DNA of 64,000 nucleotides from Nitrososphaerota archaeon (GCA_021324115.1 JAJPJS010000025.1:326343-390342); one strand, 5' to 3'; shown: positions 1 to 7,614, counted from the stretch's first letter. A program made the numbers and translations. Notes: a model not told the origin generated them from the sequence alone.

Positions 1-15
1 TCAGACCCCGATTCC

Positions 16-561
16 ATGCTCGTCCGTAAGATTTACTCTCTTGTTTTCGGGAAACCAAGCAATTTTTCCTGGTTACGCCCAGGGAAGCTGGCGGGGTCTG
101 GGATGCCTTATGGACAAAGGGCATTCCGCTGGCTGAGAGACCATGGTGTCTCAGCCATAATTACCCTCACCGCGGAGGGTCTGGATGAACGCACATTGCA
201 ACAGCTCGGGTATACTTACAATCAGCAACCACTTGTCAACAGGGCCCCTGCAGACCCACCCAAGCTTGACGAGGCCGTGAATTTTATAACTAGTCAACTT
301 GCAGAAGGCCGAAGAGTTCTCGTGCATTGCCAGGCCGGACAGGGAAGAACGGGCATGGTGCTGGCGGCCTATCTGGTAAAGTCTGAAGGTATGTCAGCCG
401 AAGACGCCATTACAGAGGTCAGGCGGCTTCGCCCCGGGTCGCTGAAACGAGCTCCTCAGAGAGAGGCGGTAAAAAGGTATGAGGAGTATCTTCGGTTGGG
501 GGAAAGAGAGAGGTTGCAGACTAAAAGTGAAAAAACGCCTGCGTCTAAATCGGCTCCGTAG
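16..561 (+). CDS. Dual-specificity/tyrosine protein phosphatase
   Basis: Cysteine-dependent phosphatase of the small DUSP type, expected to remove phosphate from Tyr or Ser/Thr of proteins in the cytoplasm. The P-loop HCQAGQGRTG is visible with nucleophile Cys105 and Arg111 (CX5R), and Asp80 sits where the general acid loop is expected. The length (181 aa) fits a single catalytic domain with a charged, Lys/Ser-rich tail from about residue 160. There is no signal peptide or membrane segment. The 3' end overlaps the convergent gene at 545-880 by 17 bp. The substrate cannot be inferred; an RNA or nucleotide phosphatase role is possible for this fold. Confidence 0.88.
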   Translation: MLVRKIYSLVFGKPSNFSWLRPGKLAGSGMPYGQRAFRWLRDHGVSAIITLTAEGLDERTLQQLGYTYNQQPLVNRAPADPPKLDEAVNFITSQLAEGRRVLVHCQAGQGRTGMVLAAYLVKSEGMSAEDAITEVRRLRPGSLKRAPQREAVKRYEEYLRLGERERLQTKSEKTPASKSAP

Positions 562-880
562 CCTTCGCGAATGAAATGCTGCCTTCCTTCATCGTTAGCT
601 CATACATGTCATTCACTTCAAAGCGAACCCCAAGCATGTCATACTCATTCTCGGACATTATCATTGTCATTTTGGGGATAACCATATCCCGGATTCCTTG
701 AATGGGAAGGCCGAACCCCTGAAGCTGGGAAAGTATTCCCTGCACCATCTGGGCTTCTTCACCATACCCGCGCTGGGGAGGCTGTCTCCTTCTCACTTCA
801 ACCAATTCTATCTGTTTGCCCAGCTTGCCAGTTTCAGGGTCGGTATAGCTGCTGACTCTGTTCACTTTGATGAGTACCAT
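545..880 (-). CDS. Small conserved protein, arcadin-1-like (tentative)
   Basis: A 111-residue protein with no membrane segment. I do not recognise it with certainty. The N-terminal VNRVSSYTDPETGK followed by a charged beta-like stretch, and the C-terminal MSENEYDMLGVRFEV block, remind me of arcadin-1, a small protein linked to the archaeal actin crenactin. The protein at 6362-6691 carries a similar C-terminal block (MSDREYSLLG, then V and L positions), so the two look like paralogues. No actin gene is present in the window. The ATG start at 880 is the only obvious one. Existence as a gene is well supported by composition; the family name is a guess. Confidence 0.6.
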   Translation of the reverse strand: MVLIKVNRVSSYTDPETGKLGKQIELVEVRRRQPPQRGYGEEAQMVQGILSQLQGFGLPIQGIRDMVIPKMTMIMSENEYDMLGVRFEVNDMYELTMKEGSISFAKATEPI

Positions 881-1434
881 GGAGAGCAGAGAACATTATT
901 ACATTCTTATCCTTTTTGGATGGAGGGTATTTACACCTGCGTAGGTAACCCTGAGAGAGGGATTTTTGATAAACTTCGAAAGCGACGCTTTCAGATAGTG
1001 GACAAATATAAAAGAAGGGGGCTTGCTTAATGGAAACAGGAATGTGTCAAACCTTACTTATGTGAATGATGACAAGCTCATGTTCAAGTTGAACTTAAAT
1101 GTGAAAAGATAGTCTGATTCAGTCCAAATCGACTAAAACACTGCTTAAGTTGCGGAAGATGTTTGAGAAACAACGGAAGCCGGGCAAACATCCAGTTGTC
1201 TTATTTTAGGCATGCCTCCGTCTGCTACAAGAGCAAGAAATGCTGTGAAGAGGGCAGGAACTATTATTTTTCACGCACTGAAAGCTTCGGAATCCTTCTT
1301 TGACTTGAGCTCTGTCCACATTGTGATCATCGAATTCAATGCAAGGAGCACGCCTACAGATGTGACAAATTGTTTAACGCTCGTTCCCTTCCCGCGCCTC
1401 CGCCTATTTATTTTTTATAGGATTACTTTAAGGA
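881..1434. other. Gene-poor interval
   Basis: About 550 bp without a convincing gene. A plus-strand open frame at 1212-1460 (82 codons) has a Lys/Arg/Ala-rich start but no family resemblance and no clear TATA box at the right distance, so I do not call it. The 881-930 part should hold the promoter of the minus-strand gene ending at 880. I see no repeat, tRNA or mobile-element signature. Confidence 0.5.
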
Positions 1435-1626
1435 ATGTTAGCTGCTTTGGCGATGATTGAGGTATCTATTCTTGGCCCGACACTGCTGGTCTACGTCTAT
1501 GTGAGGGGCGCGAGGAATCGCGAAATCAACCCAAAAAGCCTGGATAAGCGAGAAGAAGGAAGAGCTAAACCTCGAGAAACCGTACAGATCAGTAATGTCT
1601 TGACGATAATGGTCTATAGTTTCTGA
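1435..1626 (+). CDS. Possible small membrane protein
   Basis: A 63-codon open frame with one hydrophobic helix at residues 2-24 followed by a strongly charged tail. An A/T-rich box (TTTATTTTTTATAG, about 1404-1418) lies roughly 25 bp upstream of the ATG, the spacing expected for a leaderless archaeal transcript. I recognise no family. It stands in a gene-poor stretch just before another small membrane ORF. It could be chance; the promoter spacing is the main support. Confidence 0.3.
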   Translation: MLAALAMIEVSILGPTLLVYVYVRGARNREINPKSLDKREEGRAKPRETVQISNVLTIMVYSF

Positions 1627-1670
1627 TATTATGTATTTTAGGCAGTAACAAGTCAAGTATTGCTCGGGGT

Positions 1671-1859
1671 ATGAAGGTACTCAAGATACTCTCTATCCTG
1701 CAGATAATCTGCAGTGCTGTAGTCATGCTACTGATTCTCGCAGTCGCGGTCTCGTTCAAGGTGCCGCCTGCCCTGTACCTGTTATTCAGTATCGGCGTCT
1801 TTATATTCTCGATAGCAGGCTACATGGTAAGGGACAGCGAGAAAAAGAATCAGACATAA
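1671..1859 (+). CDS. Small two-helix membrane protein
   Basis: A 62-residue ORF with two hydrophobic segments (about residues 5-28 and 32-52) and a short charged tail, so a hairpin membrane protein is predicted. An A/T-rich stretch near 1630-1642 could be its TATA box. No homologue is recognised and the function is unknown. Composition (Leu/Ile/Val helices, Lys at the termini) is typical of real small archaeal membrane proteins. Confidence 0.5.
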   Translation: MKVLKILSILQIICSAVVMLLILAVAVSFKVPPALYLLFSIGVFIFSIAGYMVRDSEKKNQT

Positions 1860-2201
1860 GGTCCCAGAAGGACATCAATTGAGGTCTCGTTTCTTATACC
1901 TTCATTATCTGTAACGGCAACACAGTAAGTACTCCGCGCCTCCTGCCGGCATGTTGGATCGCTTCCACGCTGGATATGCATATCAACCTACATCAAACTT
2001 CCTGCATTAACGTTCTCTTGGCGGACATGCACGATTGTGTGGGTTTACCTGCCAGTGCCACTCGACTGCGACGATATACAAACGTACTCCATAATGAATA
2101 AATCTAATATGCCTGTCTGATTTTTTCTTCGGGAATAATTTGAGGACGACAACAGGGACAATTACTTTTGGACCCATAGCGAAACCTAGAATCACGCTCC
2201 A
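1860..2201. other. Intergenic stretch, weak minus-strand ORF only
   Basis: Holds a 62-codon minus-strand frame (2007-2195, GTG start) 6 bp after the zinc-ribbon gene stop. It begins with a hydrophobic segment and then becomes Arg/His-rich. It could be a translated downstream gene but lacks recognisable features. I see no repeats or RNA genes here. Confidence 0.4.
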
Positions 2202-2408
2202 TCAGTCTTTCTCGGTTATGATTCTCGGCTCCCTGAGTTCATCTACCCGTACATAGTGGTAAATGTTCCTGGCCTTTGTCCTCCTGTCCCTAGGATGCTT
2301 GAACTCCCAGTACCAGTATTCATTCTCCGGATTCTTGCCGGTTCTCTTTACTTTTCTGGGCTTCCAGGCCAGCTTCCCGCACTTCTCACATACATATCTG
2401 GCAGGCAT
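2202..2408 (-). CDS. Small CxxC zinc-finger protein
   Basis: A 68-residue protein with a single CEKCGK knuckle at residues 7-12 followed by a basic and aromatic segment (EYWYWEF) and a helical tail. Only one CxxC pair is present, so zinc would have to be bound with other residues or by a dimer. The mix of charged and aromatic residues looks genuinely coding, unlike the overlapping frames. No family is recognised; nucleic-acid binding is a reasonable inference. The copy of GGTGGCAACAC nearest the gene lies 3 bp before the start codon. Confidence 0.6.
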   Translation of the reverse strand: MPARYVCEKCGKLAWKPRKVKRTGKNPENEYWYWEFKHPRDRRTKARNIYHYVRVDELREPRIITEKD

Positions 2409-2410
2409 TC

Positions 2411-2593
2411 GGTGGCAACACTGTCACTTTGTGCCTATTTCTGTTTTTTGCCACCACTTTGGTCTGTCCGCCGAGCGTCATCGTGTTTGGCGGTTTTTTG
2501 CGGTTATCGCCAAAACCGGTGGCAACACCTAAGCCATCCCCATGCTTTGACAAAGATAATATCGGACGTCGTTGCCGGCTGTGGTGGCAACAC
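2411..2593. repeat. Three GGTGGCAACAC direct repeats
   Basis: Identical 11-mers begin at 2411, 2518 and 2583 on the plus strand. A related GTGGTGGCAA lies on the opposite strand near 2449-2458. They sit in a non-coding stretch upstream of the zinc-finger gene (minus strand) and downstream of the small membrane ORF at 2642-2788. They could be protein-binding sites or the remnant of a degraded repeat element. Spacing between copies is unequal (107 and 65 bp). Confidence 0.55.
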
Positions 2594-2641
2594 TTTCTAG
2601 TCTTTGTGGAGGCACTTCGGCTGAGGGCGGATTCGAAACGT

Positions 2642-2788
2642 CTAATGAAGTGCAGACTCATCTTCGGGATATCTGTCAGCTCTGTATGATTTCTCGAACC
2701 TCTCAACCTTTCTTCTATTCCAGTACCAGTAGAGTACGAGGAGAATCAATGCCAGAATGCCGAAGAGGTACGCCGTGATATCCGTCAA
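2642..2788 (-). CDS. Small single-span membrane protein (not in ORF track)
   Basis: Reading the minus strand directly gives a 48-residue protein: TTG start, a hydrophobic segment at about residues 6-23 (ITAYLFGILALILLVLYWYW), then a basic and acidic cytoplasmic tail ending RYPEDESALH. It lies 24 bp after the stop of the isoaspartyl peptidase gene and in the same frame, so it is probably the last gene of that operon. No other start codon is available in frame after the upstream TGA. The membrane segment with a strongly charged tail argues for a real protein; its function is unknown. Confidence 0.5.
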   Translation of the reverse strand: MTDITAYLFGILALILLVLYWYWNRRKVERFEKSYRADRYPEDESALH

Positions 2789-2812
2789 TTCAAACCATCT
2801 CTTTGTCTTGTG

Positions 2813-3775
2813 TCACAACCTTCTTAGCTTTTCCTGAACGGAATCGATACCGACTGATTCGACAACTTCGGATATCACAGCATTCTGAGAGCAACCCGCA
2901 ACCGCCATCGCCCTTGTGGTTGCGTATGCACCGCAGTTTCCCCTTGAATCGAGGACGATGGCACCTGCACTGCCCCGGCCGAACAATCTCTTCATCTCCT
3001 GTAACTCTCGAATGAGTACCATGTAAGGATCAACCCTGCCATCAAGGTCCCAGACAACTCTTGATGAAAGAGAATACCTCATTATATCTTCTCCCTCTCC
3101 GGTGGCCGAGACCGCTCCTTTGCCATTCATCGCATAGAAACCCGCTCCACATACCGGGCTATCGCCGATCCTTCCTGGCAGTTTGAATGCAGTTCCCCCG
3201 GTGCTTGTTGCGGCCGCAAGATTTCCATTTTCATCGATCGCGACAGCTCCGATTGTGTCCCTGACTGGTGGAAGCCGGTACTTAACAGGTAAAGTACGGA
3301 TCCATTTCTCCTTTGAGATGTATTGTTTCATTCTTCTATTGATGATATCTTTCCTAGCTTTGTCAACTTTCAGCTTGGAATACAAGCCGTACCCCTTTGC
3401 CAGGATTTCAGCTCCCCTTCCCGATATGAGCACATGGCGGGTATCGGTCATGATTTTGCGGGCCAGCTCTACTGGATTCGGCACGTTTCTTACCGAAGCA
3501 ACAGCACCAGCGCCTAATGTACGACCATCCATAAGTCCTGCATCAAGCTCGATATCGTACTCGATGTTAGGATATGCACCACTACCTGCATTGAATTTAC
3601 CCGAATCCTCCATCAAGGTAATCGCGGCAACCACTGCGTCCACCGAGGAGCCTTTCTTCATAATTCTTAATCCTTCGATCACTGCAGCTTTCATTTCCCC
3701 TCTAGCCTGTTCAACAGTTTTCGGTTCGACGTTCCACTCTCCTGCACCACCATGCACGAGTATCTTGGGTTTCAT
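2813..3775 (-). CDS. Isoaspartyl peptidase / plant-type L-asparaginase
   Basis: Ntn-hydrolase that cleaves isoaspartyl dipeptides and asparagine. The precursor should self-cleave before a threonine nucleophile; the conserved RDTIGAVA motif puts this at Thr174. The STGGT (about residue 193) and GAGFYA segments match the substrate pocket. The N terminus KILVHGGAG is the family hallmark. The length of 320 aa is normal. The ATG overlaps the stop of the upstream intein-containing gene by 4 bp (ATGA), so translation is probably coupled. It likely salvages peptides damaged by Asn deamidation. Confidence 0.93.
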   Translation of the reverse strand: MKPKILVHGGAGEWNVEPKTVEQARGEMKAAVIEGLRIMKKGSSVDAVVAAITLMEDSGKFNAGSGAYPNIEYDIELDAGLMDGRTLGAGAVASVRNVPNPVELARKIMTDTRHVLISGRGAEILAKGYGLYSKLKVDKARKDIINRRMKQYISKEKWIRTLPVKYRLPPVRDTIGAVAIDENGNLAAATSTGGTAFKLPGRIGDSPVCGAGFYAMNGKGAVSATGEGEDIMRYSLSSRVVWDLDGRVDPYMVLIRELQEMKRLFGRGSAGAIVLDSRGNCGAYATTRAMAVAGCSQNAVISEVVESVGIDSVQEKLRRL

Positions 3776-4968
3776 TTCAGTTCGTCTTCTCCTCTCTTTC
3801 TACCAATCCGTTGATTCTTCTCATTTCTGGGAATCCTGACCTTATAGAGACAGTTGTGTACGAGTGCGTTTGAAACAAGGTAACATCCGTCACTCGTTTC
3901 AAGATTATAAACAGGACCGGAAAAATGAAATCTCCTTACATGGGTCACAGGGACCCAGAATCCACTTCTGCCTTTCAGTGTGCCCTCTTTCGAAAAATCA
4001 ATTGAATAAAGATCGGGGTCCGTATTTAGCGATGTGTCCGCAGGTGCTTCGTCTTCATCAGGTTTAACCCGATGCAGTGCCGCAAACCTGCCCAGCCCTG
4101 CATACATCAATTGAATCTGAGTTGCCAGTACTGCGGATGAAACAATACGACGATGAGAATTCGACCGACTAACGGGACAATTCGAAAGAAGGCCCTCAAG
4201 AAATGCCCTTCTTACAGATATGTCCGGATGAAGTAAAATGTCTTGAGGTATGAAGAGCTCCTGGTTCGTATCAACCGCGCCTTCTTTGCTCAGGCTGTGT
4301 GACATCAGCAGAAGGCTAGCGGAAAACTCGGATATATTGAGCGAGGACCTATCGTCCTTTGTCACAAGCCGGCGAGTCTGCGAATCAGGTGAAAAAGAAG
4401 ATGATATACCAGAATAATTAGCCCATTGCGTCGTCATCTGCTGTGCAAGTGCCCTACCCTCAGATTTTGCGTCTTCAATGGATATACCTGACCTCAAATC
4501 TTCATTTGACCAATTGGTCGTCTTCTCCGATATTACGTCCGCTTCTGTTCCCTTGTGAGGCAGATGATGTGTATGATTGTGGAGAGAAGGCACCAGTAGA
4601 TAGTCGACCCTTTCGGCGCCGGATCCCGCGGGCATCAGTTTATACGCCGGTAACCAGTGAGCCTTTTGCAGCCTTCCGTCTGTACGGTGTGAGACGAACA
4701 AAGGATGTTCAGGCGTCACCCTGAAATCAAGGAGCCCAAGTGCTCCTATTACCAGTATGTCACCGTCGTATCGGTGCCTATTTACCCTTAGAACTCGCCC
4801 GGCTCCAGTTCTATCATATATTATATCATACGTCTTCATCATTGATATCGGTACCCGGCTTCCACCCACAACTGTGTCTCCTGGAAAGCACTTTGGACAG
4901 GTAGCATAATATTCGCTTTTACCCCGATAATTCCAGTTATATCCACAGTGGGCACAGCTCAGTTGCAC
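3772..4968 (-). CDS. Zinc-ribbon protein split by an intein
   Basis: The host is a tiny four-cysteine zinc ribbon. N-extein residues 1-26 carry CAHC and CPK; the C-extein is residues 373-398, starting CLYKVRIP. Between them lies a 346-residue intein: block A begins at Cys27 (CFPGDTVV), block B is TPEHPLF (85-91), and the C-terminal splice end is NALVHN before Cys373. Splicing would leave a 52-residue protein whose fourth zinc ligand is Cys373. The intein middle holds a decayed LAGLIDADG-like segment (FLEGLLSNCPVSR, about 256-268). The GTG start at 4968 gives Cys5 and Cys8. The host ribbon resembles small nucleic-acid-binding archaeal ribbons. It is co-transcribed with the peptidase by ATGA overlap. 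Confidence 0.88.
   Translation of the reverse strand: MQLSCAHCGYNWNYRGKSEYYATCPKCFPGDTVVGGSRVPISMMKTYDIIYDRTGAGRVLRVNRHRYDGDILVIGALGLLDFRVTPEHPLFVSHRTDGRLQKAHWLPAYKLMPAGSGAERVDYLLVPSLHNHTHHLPHKGTEADVISEKTTNWSNEDLRSGISIEDAKSEGRALAQQMTTQWANYSGISSSFSPDSQTRRLVTKDDRSSLNISEFSASLLLMSHSLSKEGAVDTNQELFIPQDILLHPDISVRRAFLEGLLSNCPVSRSNSHRRIVSSAVLATQIQLMYAGLGRFAALHRVKPDEDEAPADTSLNTDPDLYSIDFSKEGTLKGRSGFWVPVTHVRRFHFSGPVYNLETSDGCYLVSNALVHNCLYKVRIPRNEKNQRIGRKRGEDELK
3853..4890 (-). mobile_element. Intein with degenerate homing endonuclease
   Basis: This marks the 346-codon intein inside the zinc-ribbon gene. Class 1 splicing residues are all visible: Cys1, the block B TxxH (TPEH), and the His-Asn end followed by a Cys+1. 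The segment RRAFLEGL...LATQIQLMYAGLGR has the layout of the second half of a DOD (LAGLIDADG) endonuclease, but the acidic catalytic residue of the motif is replaced (LEGLLSNCP). No convincing first copy is seen in the Ser/Asp-rich region 150-240. It is therefore probably able to splice but no longer mobile. Confidence 0.85.
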
Positions 4969-4980
4969 AGGTCTGATGCA

Positions 4981-5000
4981 CTACCTACCTACTTACCTAC
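4981..5000. repeat. Tetranucleotide repeat in 5' leader
   Basis: Five CTAC-like units (CTACCTACCTACTTACCTAC; GTAG on the minus strand) lie just upstream of the GTG start of the intein-containing gene, between it and an A/T-rich TATA-like box (ATAAATAG on the minus strand, about 5002-5009). Slipped-strand length change here would alter promoter-to-start spacing. Confidence 0.6.
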
Positions 5001-5255
5001 CAGCTATTTATCGATTTAGTCACAGGGACATCATGGTGTATACCCTGTCAAAACCCATGATAACATAGCTCTGCGTACTTGCAACATTTGTTTTCCAACC
5101 CTTTTGCTATTCCGTTTGCAGGGAGGGTTCTCCGGTCGATCCAGTCTTATGATTGCTGCACAAAAGTAGCGAGGGTAAGGATTGTCCTTCTAGGGCCGAG
5201 GTCCTCAGATTAGTTTATCTGATTCCTTGGAATAATATCGGCTAGGGCGGTTCCA

Positions 5256-5801
5256 GTGCCCGATAGCTGGCTCGAAGAGATTGACGAATTCAGGTCGGCG
5301 AGAGAAGAAATCGTCCGGTCGTTAGTCTCTTCGCTTCGTTCAAAGGCGCAAGGAAAACTTTACAGGGGTTTGATCTATTATCCTCCTGACCCCCGTTTCA
5401 AGGTTAAGGGAAGCTTCGATCATTATGCCACTCCAATCAGGACTGAACTGGAAACCAGTAAGGGAGGGTCGGAACAGTGGTTGCTCATAGGAAGGATTAA
5501 TTTTAGTTTGAATGGCAAAGATATCACGCTCAACGCCTACAGATCAGAGAGTACAACAGGTAAGAGCGTCTTCGTACCATTCAAAGACTCGACTTCAGGG
5601 GTCAAAACCAGCGAAACCGGGAGGTATCTAAAGATAGAAACTGGCGAAGGCGGAAGGGTCATACTGGATTTCAACTATTCATGCAACCCGGACTGTGTTT
5701 ACAATCCAACACTATCCTCGCCGATTCCACCGCCCGAGAACTCCATTCCCGTGGCTATTGAAGCAGGTGAAATTGGTCCCGACTTTGCACCAGATGAGTA
5801 G
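5256..5801 (+). CDS. DUF1684 family protein
   Basis: A 181-residue protein matching the DUF1684 pattern: an N-terminal helix, FKVKGSFDHY, a central beta region (RINFSLNGKDITLNAY), FVPFKDSTSG, and the hallmark DFNYSCNPDCVYNP followed by PPPENSIPVAIEAGE. The conserved Cys pair with the Pro/Glu loop is characteristic. The biochemical role of the family is unknown to me. GTG start. No signal peptide, so cytoplasmic. It stands alone, with the cNMP-binding gene convergent downstream. Confidence 0.85.
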   Translation: MPDSWLEEIDEFRSAREEIVRSLVSSLRSKAQGKLYRGLIYYPPDPRFKVKGSFDHYATPIRTELETSKGGSEQWLLIGRINFSLNGKDITLNAYRSESTTGKSVFVPFKDSTSGVKTSETGRYLKIETGEGGRVILDFNYSCNPDCVYNPTLSSPIPPPENSIPVAIEAGEIGPDFAPDE

Positions 5802-5822
5802 GCGTGCGAGCTGTTATTCTGC

Positions 5823-6266
5823 TCAATCCGTAAGTGCTTTGTCCGTCGCCCGCAATCTGCGCGCTAGAGTCTTTAGAAGTTCGATCGCAACTTTTGGTTC
5901 TGAAAGAACAAGCGCCTCCCATTGCCATGCGGTCATGATGAGGCAAGTCGTGGGCTTTGTGGCGACGACATCCGCCGATCGTGGATACTTGTCCAGAAGG
6001 GACATTTCTCCAAAGAATTGCCCTCTTCCTAGCTTGGTGAGGACCTTGCTCTTTCTCCTTACTTCCACTTCGCCATCCAGTATCAGGTAGAACGCGACGC
6101 TGACTTCCCCTTCCTTCTCAATGAGGTCACCTGCGTTGTACTTCTTTTCTTTGAGTTCCTTCGCAAGGTTCTTCAGCTGTTTATCATTGAATGAGGAAAA
6201 TAGGGTGGAAGACTTCAGGAGTTCGATCGCTGAGTTTGCCTGCTCTCCCTTTTGTGGGTTGGGCAC
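5823..6266 (-). CDS. Stand-alone cyclic-nucleotide-binding domain protein
   Basis: A single CRP-type beta-roll (about residues 20-125) is visible with the phosphate-binding cassette FFGEMSLLDKYPRSADVVA; Arg96-Ser97 follow the expected R[ST]A pattern. At 147 aa there is no helix-turn-helix, kinase or channel domain, so it is a ligand sensor acting through a partner. The GTG start at 6266 lies 27 bp from the centre of a palindromic TATA box (GTTTATTTAAAC), suggesting a leaderless mRNA. The divergent neighbour is the arcadin-1-like gene. Confidence 0.85.
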   Translation of the reverse strand: MPNPQKGEQANSAIELLKSSTLFSSFNDKQLKNLAKELKEKKYNAGDLIEKEGEVSVAFYLILDGEVEVRRKSKVLTKLGRGQFFGEMSLLDKYPRSADVVATKPTTCLIMTAWQWEALVLSEPKVAIELLKTLARRLRATDKALTD

Positions 6267-6287
6267 GTTTTCATTCTTTCGGTGGGG

Positions 6288-6299
6288 GTTTATTTAAAC
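6288..6299. promoter_or_regulatory. TATA box of the cNMP-binding gene
   Basis: GTTTATTTAAAC is a near-consensus archaeal TATA element, palindromic, centred 27 bp upstream of the GTG at 6266 on the minus strand. The spacing predicts transcription starting at or next to the start codon. Confidence 0.6.
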
Positions 6300-6361
6300 G
6301 CTTATGTTACCTGAATCCTTGGTTTGTATCGTCCTTATTAACTTCAGCGGGCTTGGTGCCC

Positions 6362-6691
6362 ATGGCTCAAAATCTTGAACTAAGGGTTCGAGTAACTGGT
6401 GTAGCACAGTTCGACCTGACTAAACCGATTCTCCCGCCCGGTCTGGACACCGGTCGGGTATTCATCACATTGGTGCCCGTAGTTGAAACCGAAAGGTTGT
6501 CGGAAGGTTCAGGTGAAGAAGAAACTCACCACACGCAACGCCTTCGCCACATACTGACGCCTGGCATATTTGAACCGCCAAATCCTATGGTAATCTACAT
6601 GAGTGACAGAGAATACTCCCTTCTGGGTAGTCCGTCTGTTGGCGAAGAGTTGCTCCTCAAGGTTGGCTTGTTTGAGAAGAAGACACGTTAG
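6362..6691 (+). CDS. Small conserved protein, arcadin-1-like paralogue (tentative)
   Basis: The ORF track extends to 6191, but the coding character begins at the ATG at 6362, giving 109 aa; an A/T-rich box near 6334-6345 fits that start. The protein begins with beta-like repeats of charged and hydrophobic residues (LELRVRVTGV), has an acidic disordered insert (SEGSGEEETHHT), and ends VIYMSDREYSLLGSPSVGEELLL, which parallels the C-terminal block of the 545-880 product. The relation to crenactin-associated arcadin-1 is a guess. No actin is encoded in the window. Confidence 0.6.
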   Translation: MAQNLELRVRVTGVAQFDLTKPILPPGLDTGRVFITLVPVVETERLSEGSGEEETHHTQRLRHILTPGIFEPPNPMVIYMSDREYSLLGSPSVGEELLLKVGLFEKKTR

Positions 6692-6793
6692 GCCAATAGG
6701 CTCGCTTGTGGTACCATATTGCGTCATCGCTGATGTAAATTTAGGTGAACCGACGCTTGCATGTCAAATCATCCGACTTGGCATCGGTCTCCC

Positions 6794-7552
6794 CTATTTC
6801 ATATCCTCAAACTGAGGCTTTTCACGAACGATTGTAAGTAGAAGGTCGAAGAAGCGAGCGAGCTCTGCCATGAAATCGCGTTTGATCAGATTGGGGTTGA
6901 AGTTCTCGAAGAATGAGATCAATTCATTCTGCCTGCTTCTCAGACCCCTGCTTACACCTGCGAGGAATTCTTCGTTCGACCTGGCCATATGGCCTTGCGG
7001 GTCAAGCATGTTCCTTCTTTTGAGCGAAGATATTGCAAACGCATTCCGAACAAGGGAGGAAGCATCGTATATCGGATCGCCCGTTGGTCTGTTGGTTATC
7101 CATGACTCGAAGAATTTTTGCACCAACTTCTTTTCCCTATCGTTCATAACATCAAACACGATATCGTCCACGATAATGTTCTGCAGGTGGCTGAAGCTCT
7201 CCAGAAGGTAAGCTGTTTCCCTTTCACTCAAGCCTTCAACTTCCTTGTATCTTGCCAGGTAAGACTCCACCATCCCTAGATCGTGTGAAGGGAGTGCTCT
7301 CTCCGTAGAATAGATGTGTGAAAGCTCATGAAATAGGAATCCGCCAAGCATCTCGGAATCCAGTGCCCATTCTGAGGCTACGATGTAGTGCACGCCTCTC
7401 TTTTCTTCGGCATATCCCATGAACTCCAGTGAAGAGTCAACAACTAACTTTACCTTACCATCTATCCTGTAACCGGCTTTGTTCATTCTTTCAATGGCCC
7501 ATGTGAGGGCTGATTGCAGCGCATTATCGCTCTTTGCCAATTTAATCTTCAT
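6794..7552 (-). CDS. HExxH metallopeptidase-like protein, uncharacterised
   Basis: A 252-residue cytoplasmic protein with a zinc-peptidase motif FHELSHIYS (HExxH, about residue 94) in an otherwise helical protein, and a possible third ligand in the helical region around IIVDDIVFDVM. There is no signal peptide or membrane anchor. It resembles a group of archaeal HELSH proteins whose substrates I do not know. The spacing of the downstream acidic helix is compatible with a gluzincin-type site but is not diagnostic. The next gene in the same orientation (CBS protein) starts 590 bp upstream, so they are probably separate transcripts. Confidence 0.7.
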   Translation of the reverse strand: MKIKLAKSDNALQSALTWAIERMNKAGYRIDGKVKLVVDSSLEFMGYAEEKRGVHYIVASEWALDSEMLGGFLFHELSHIYSTERALPSHDLGMVESYLARYKEVEGLSERETAYLLESFSHLQNIIVDDIVFDVMNDREKKLVQKFFESWITNRPTGDPIYDASSLVRNAFAISSLKRRNMLDPQGHMARSNEEFLAGVSRGLRSRQNELISFFENFNPNLIKRDFMAELARFFDLLLTIVREKPQFEDMK

Positions 7553-7614
7553 GCCTCTTCTTTTGGGTTTCAGATGGAAAGGGATTTGAAGTGTACACTG
7601 AAAGTACTTTCTCT

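Noticed and set aside
1212-1460. 82-aa plus-strand ORF
   Set aside because: No family resemblance, no membrane segment and no promoter at the right distance; probably chance in a gene-poor region.
2386-2706. 106-aa minus-strand ORF covering the GGTGGCAACAC repeats
   Set aside because: Overlaps the zinc-finger gene and the small membrane ORF in other frames, both of which have better protein-like composition.
3183-3839. 218-aa plus-strand ORF opposite the peptidase gene
   Set aside because: Antisense shadow of a clearly recognised isoaspartyl peptidase.
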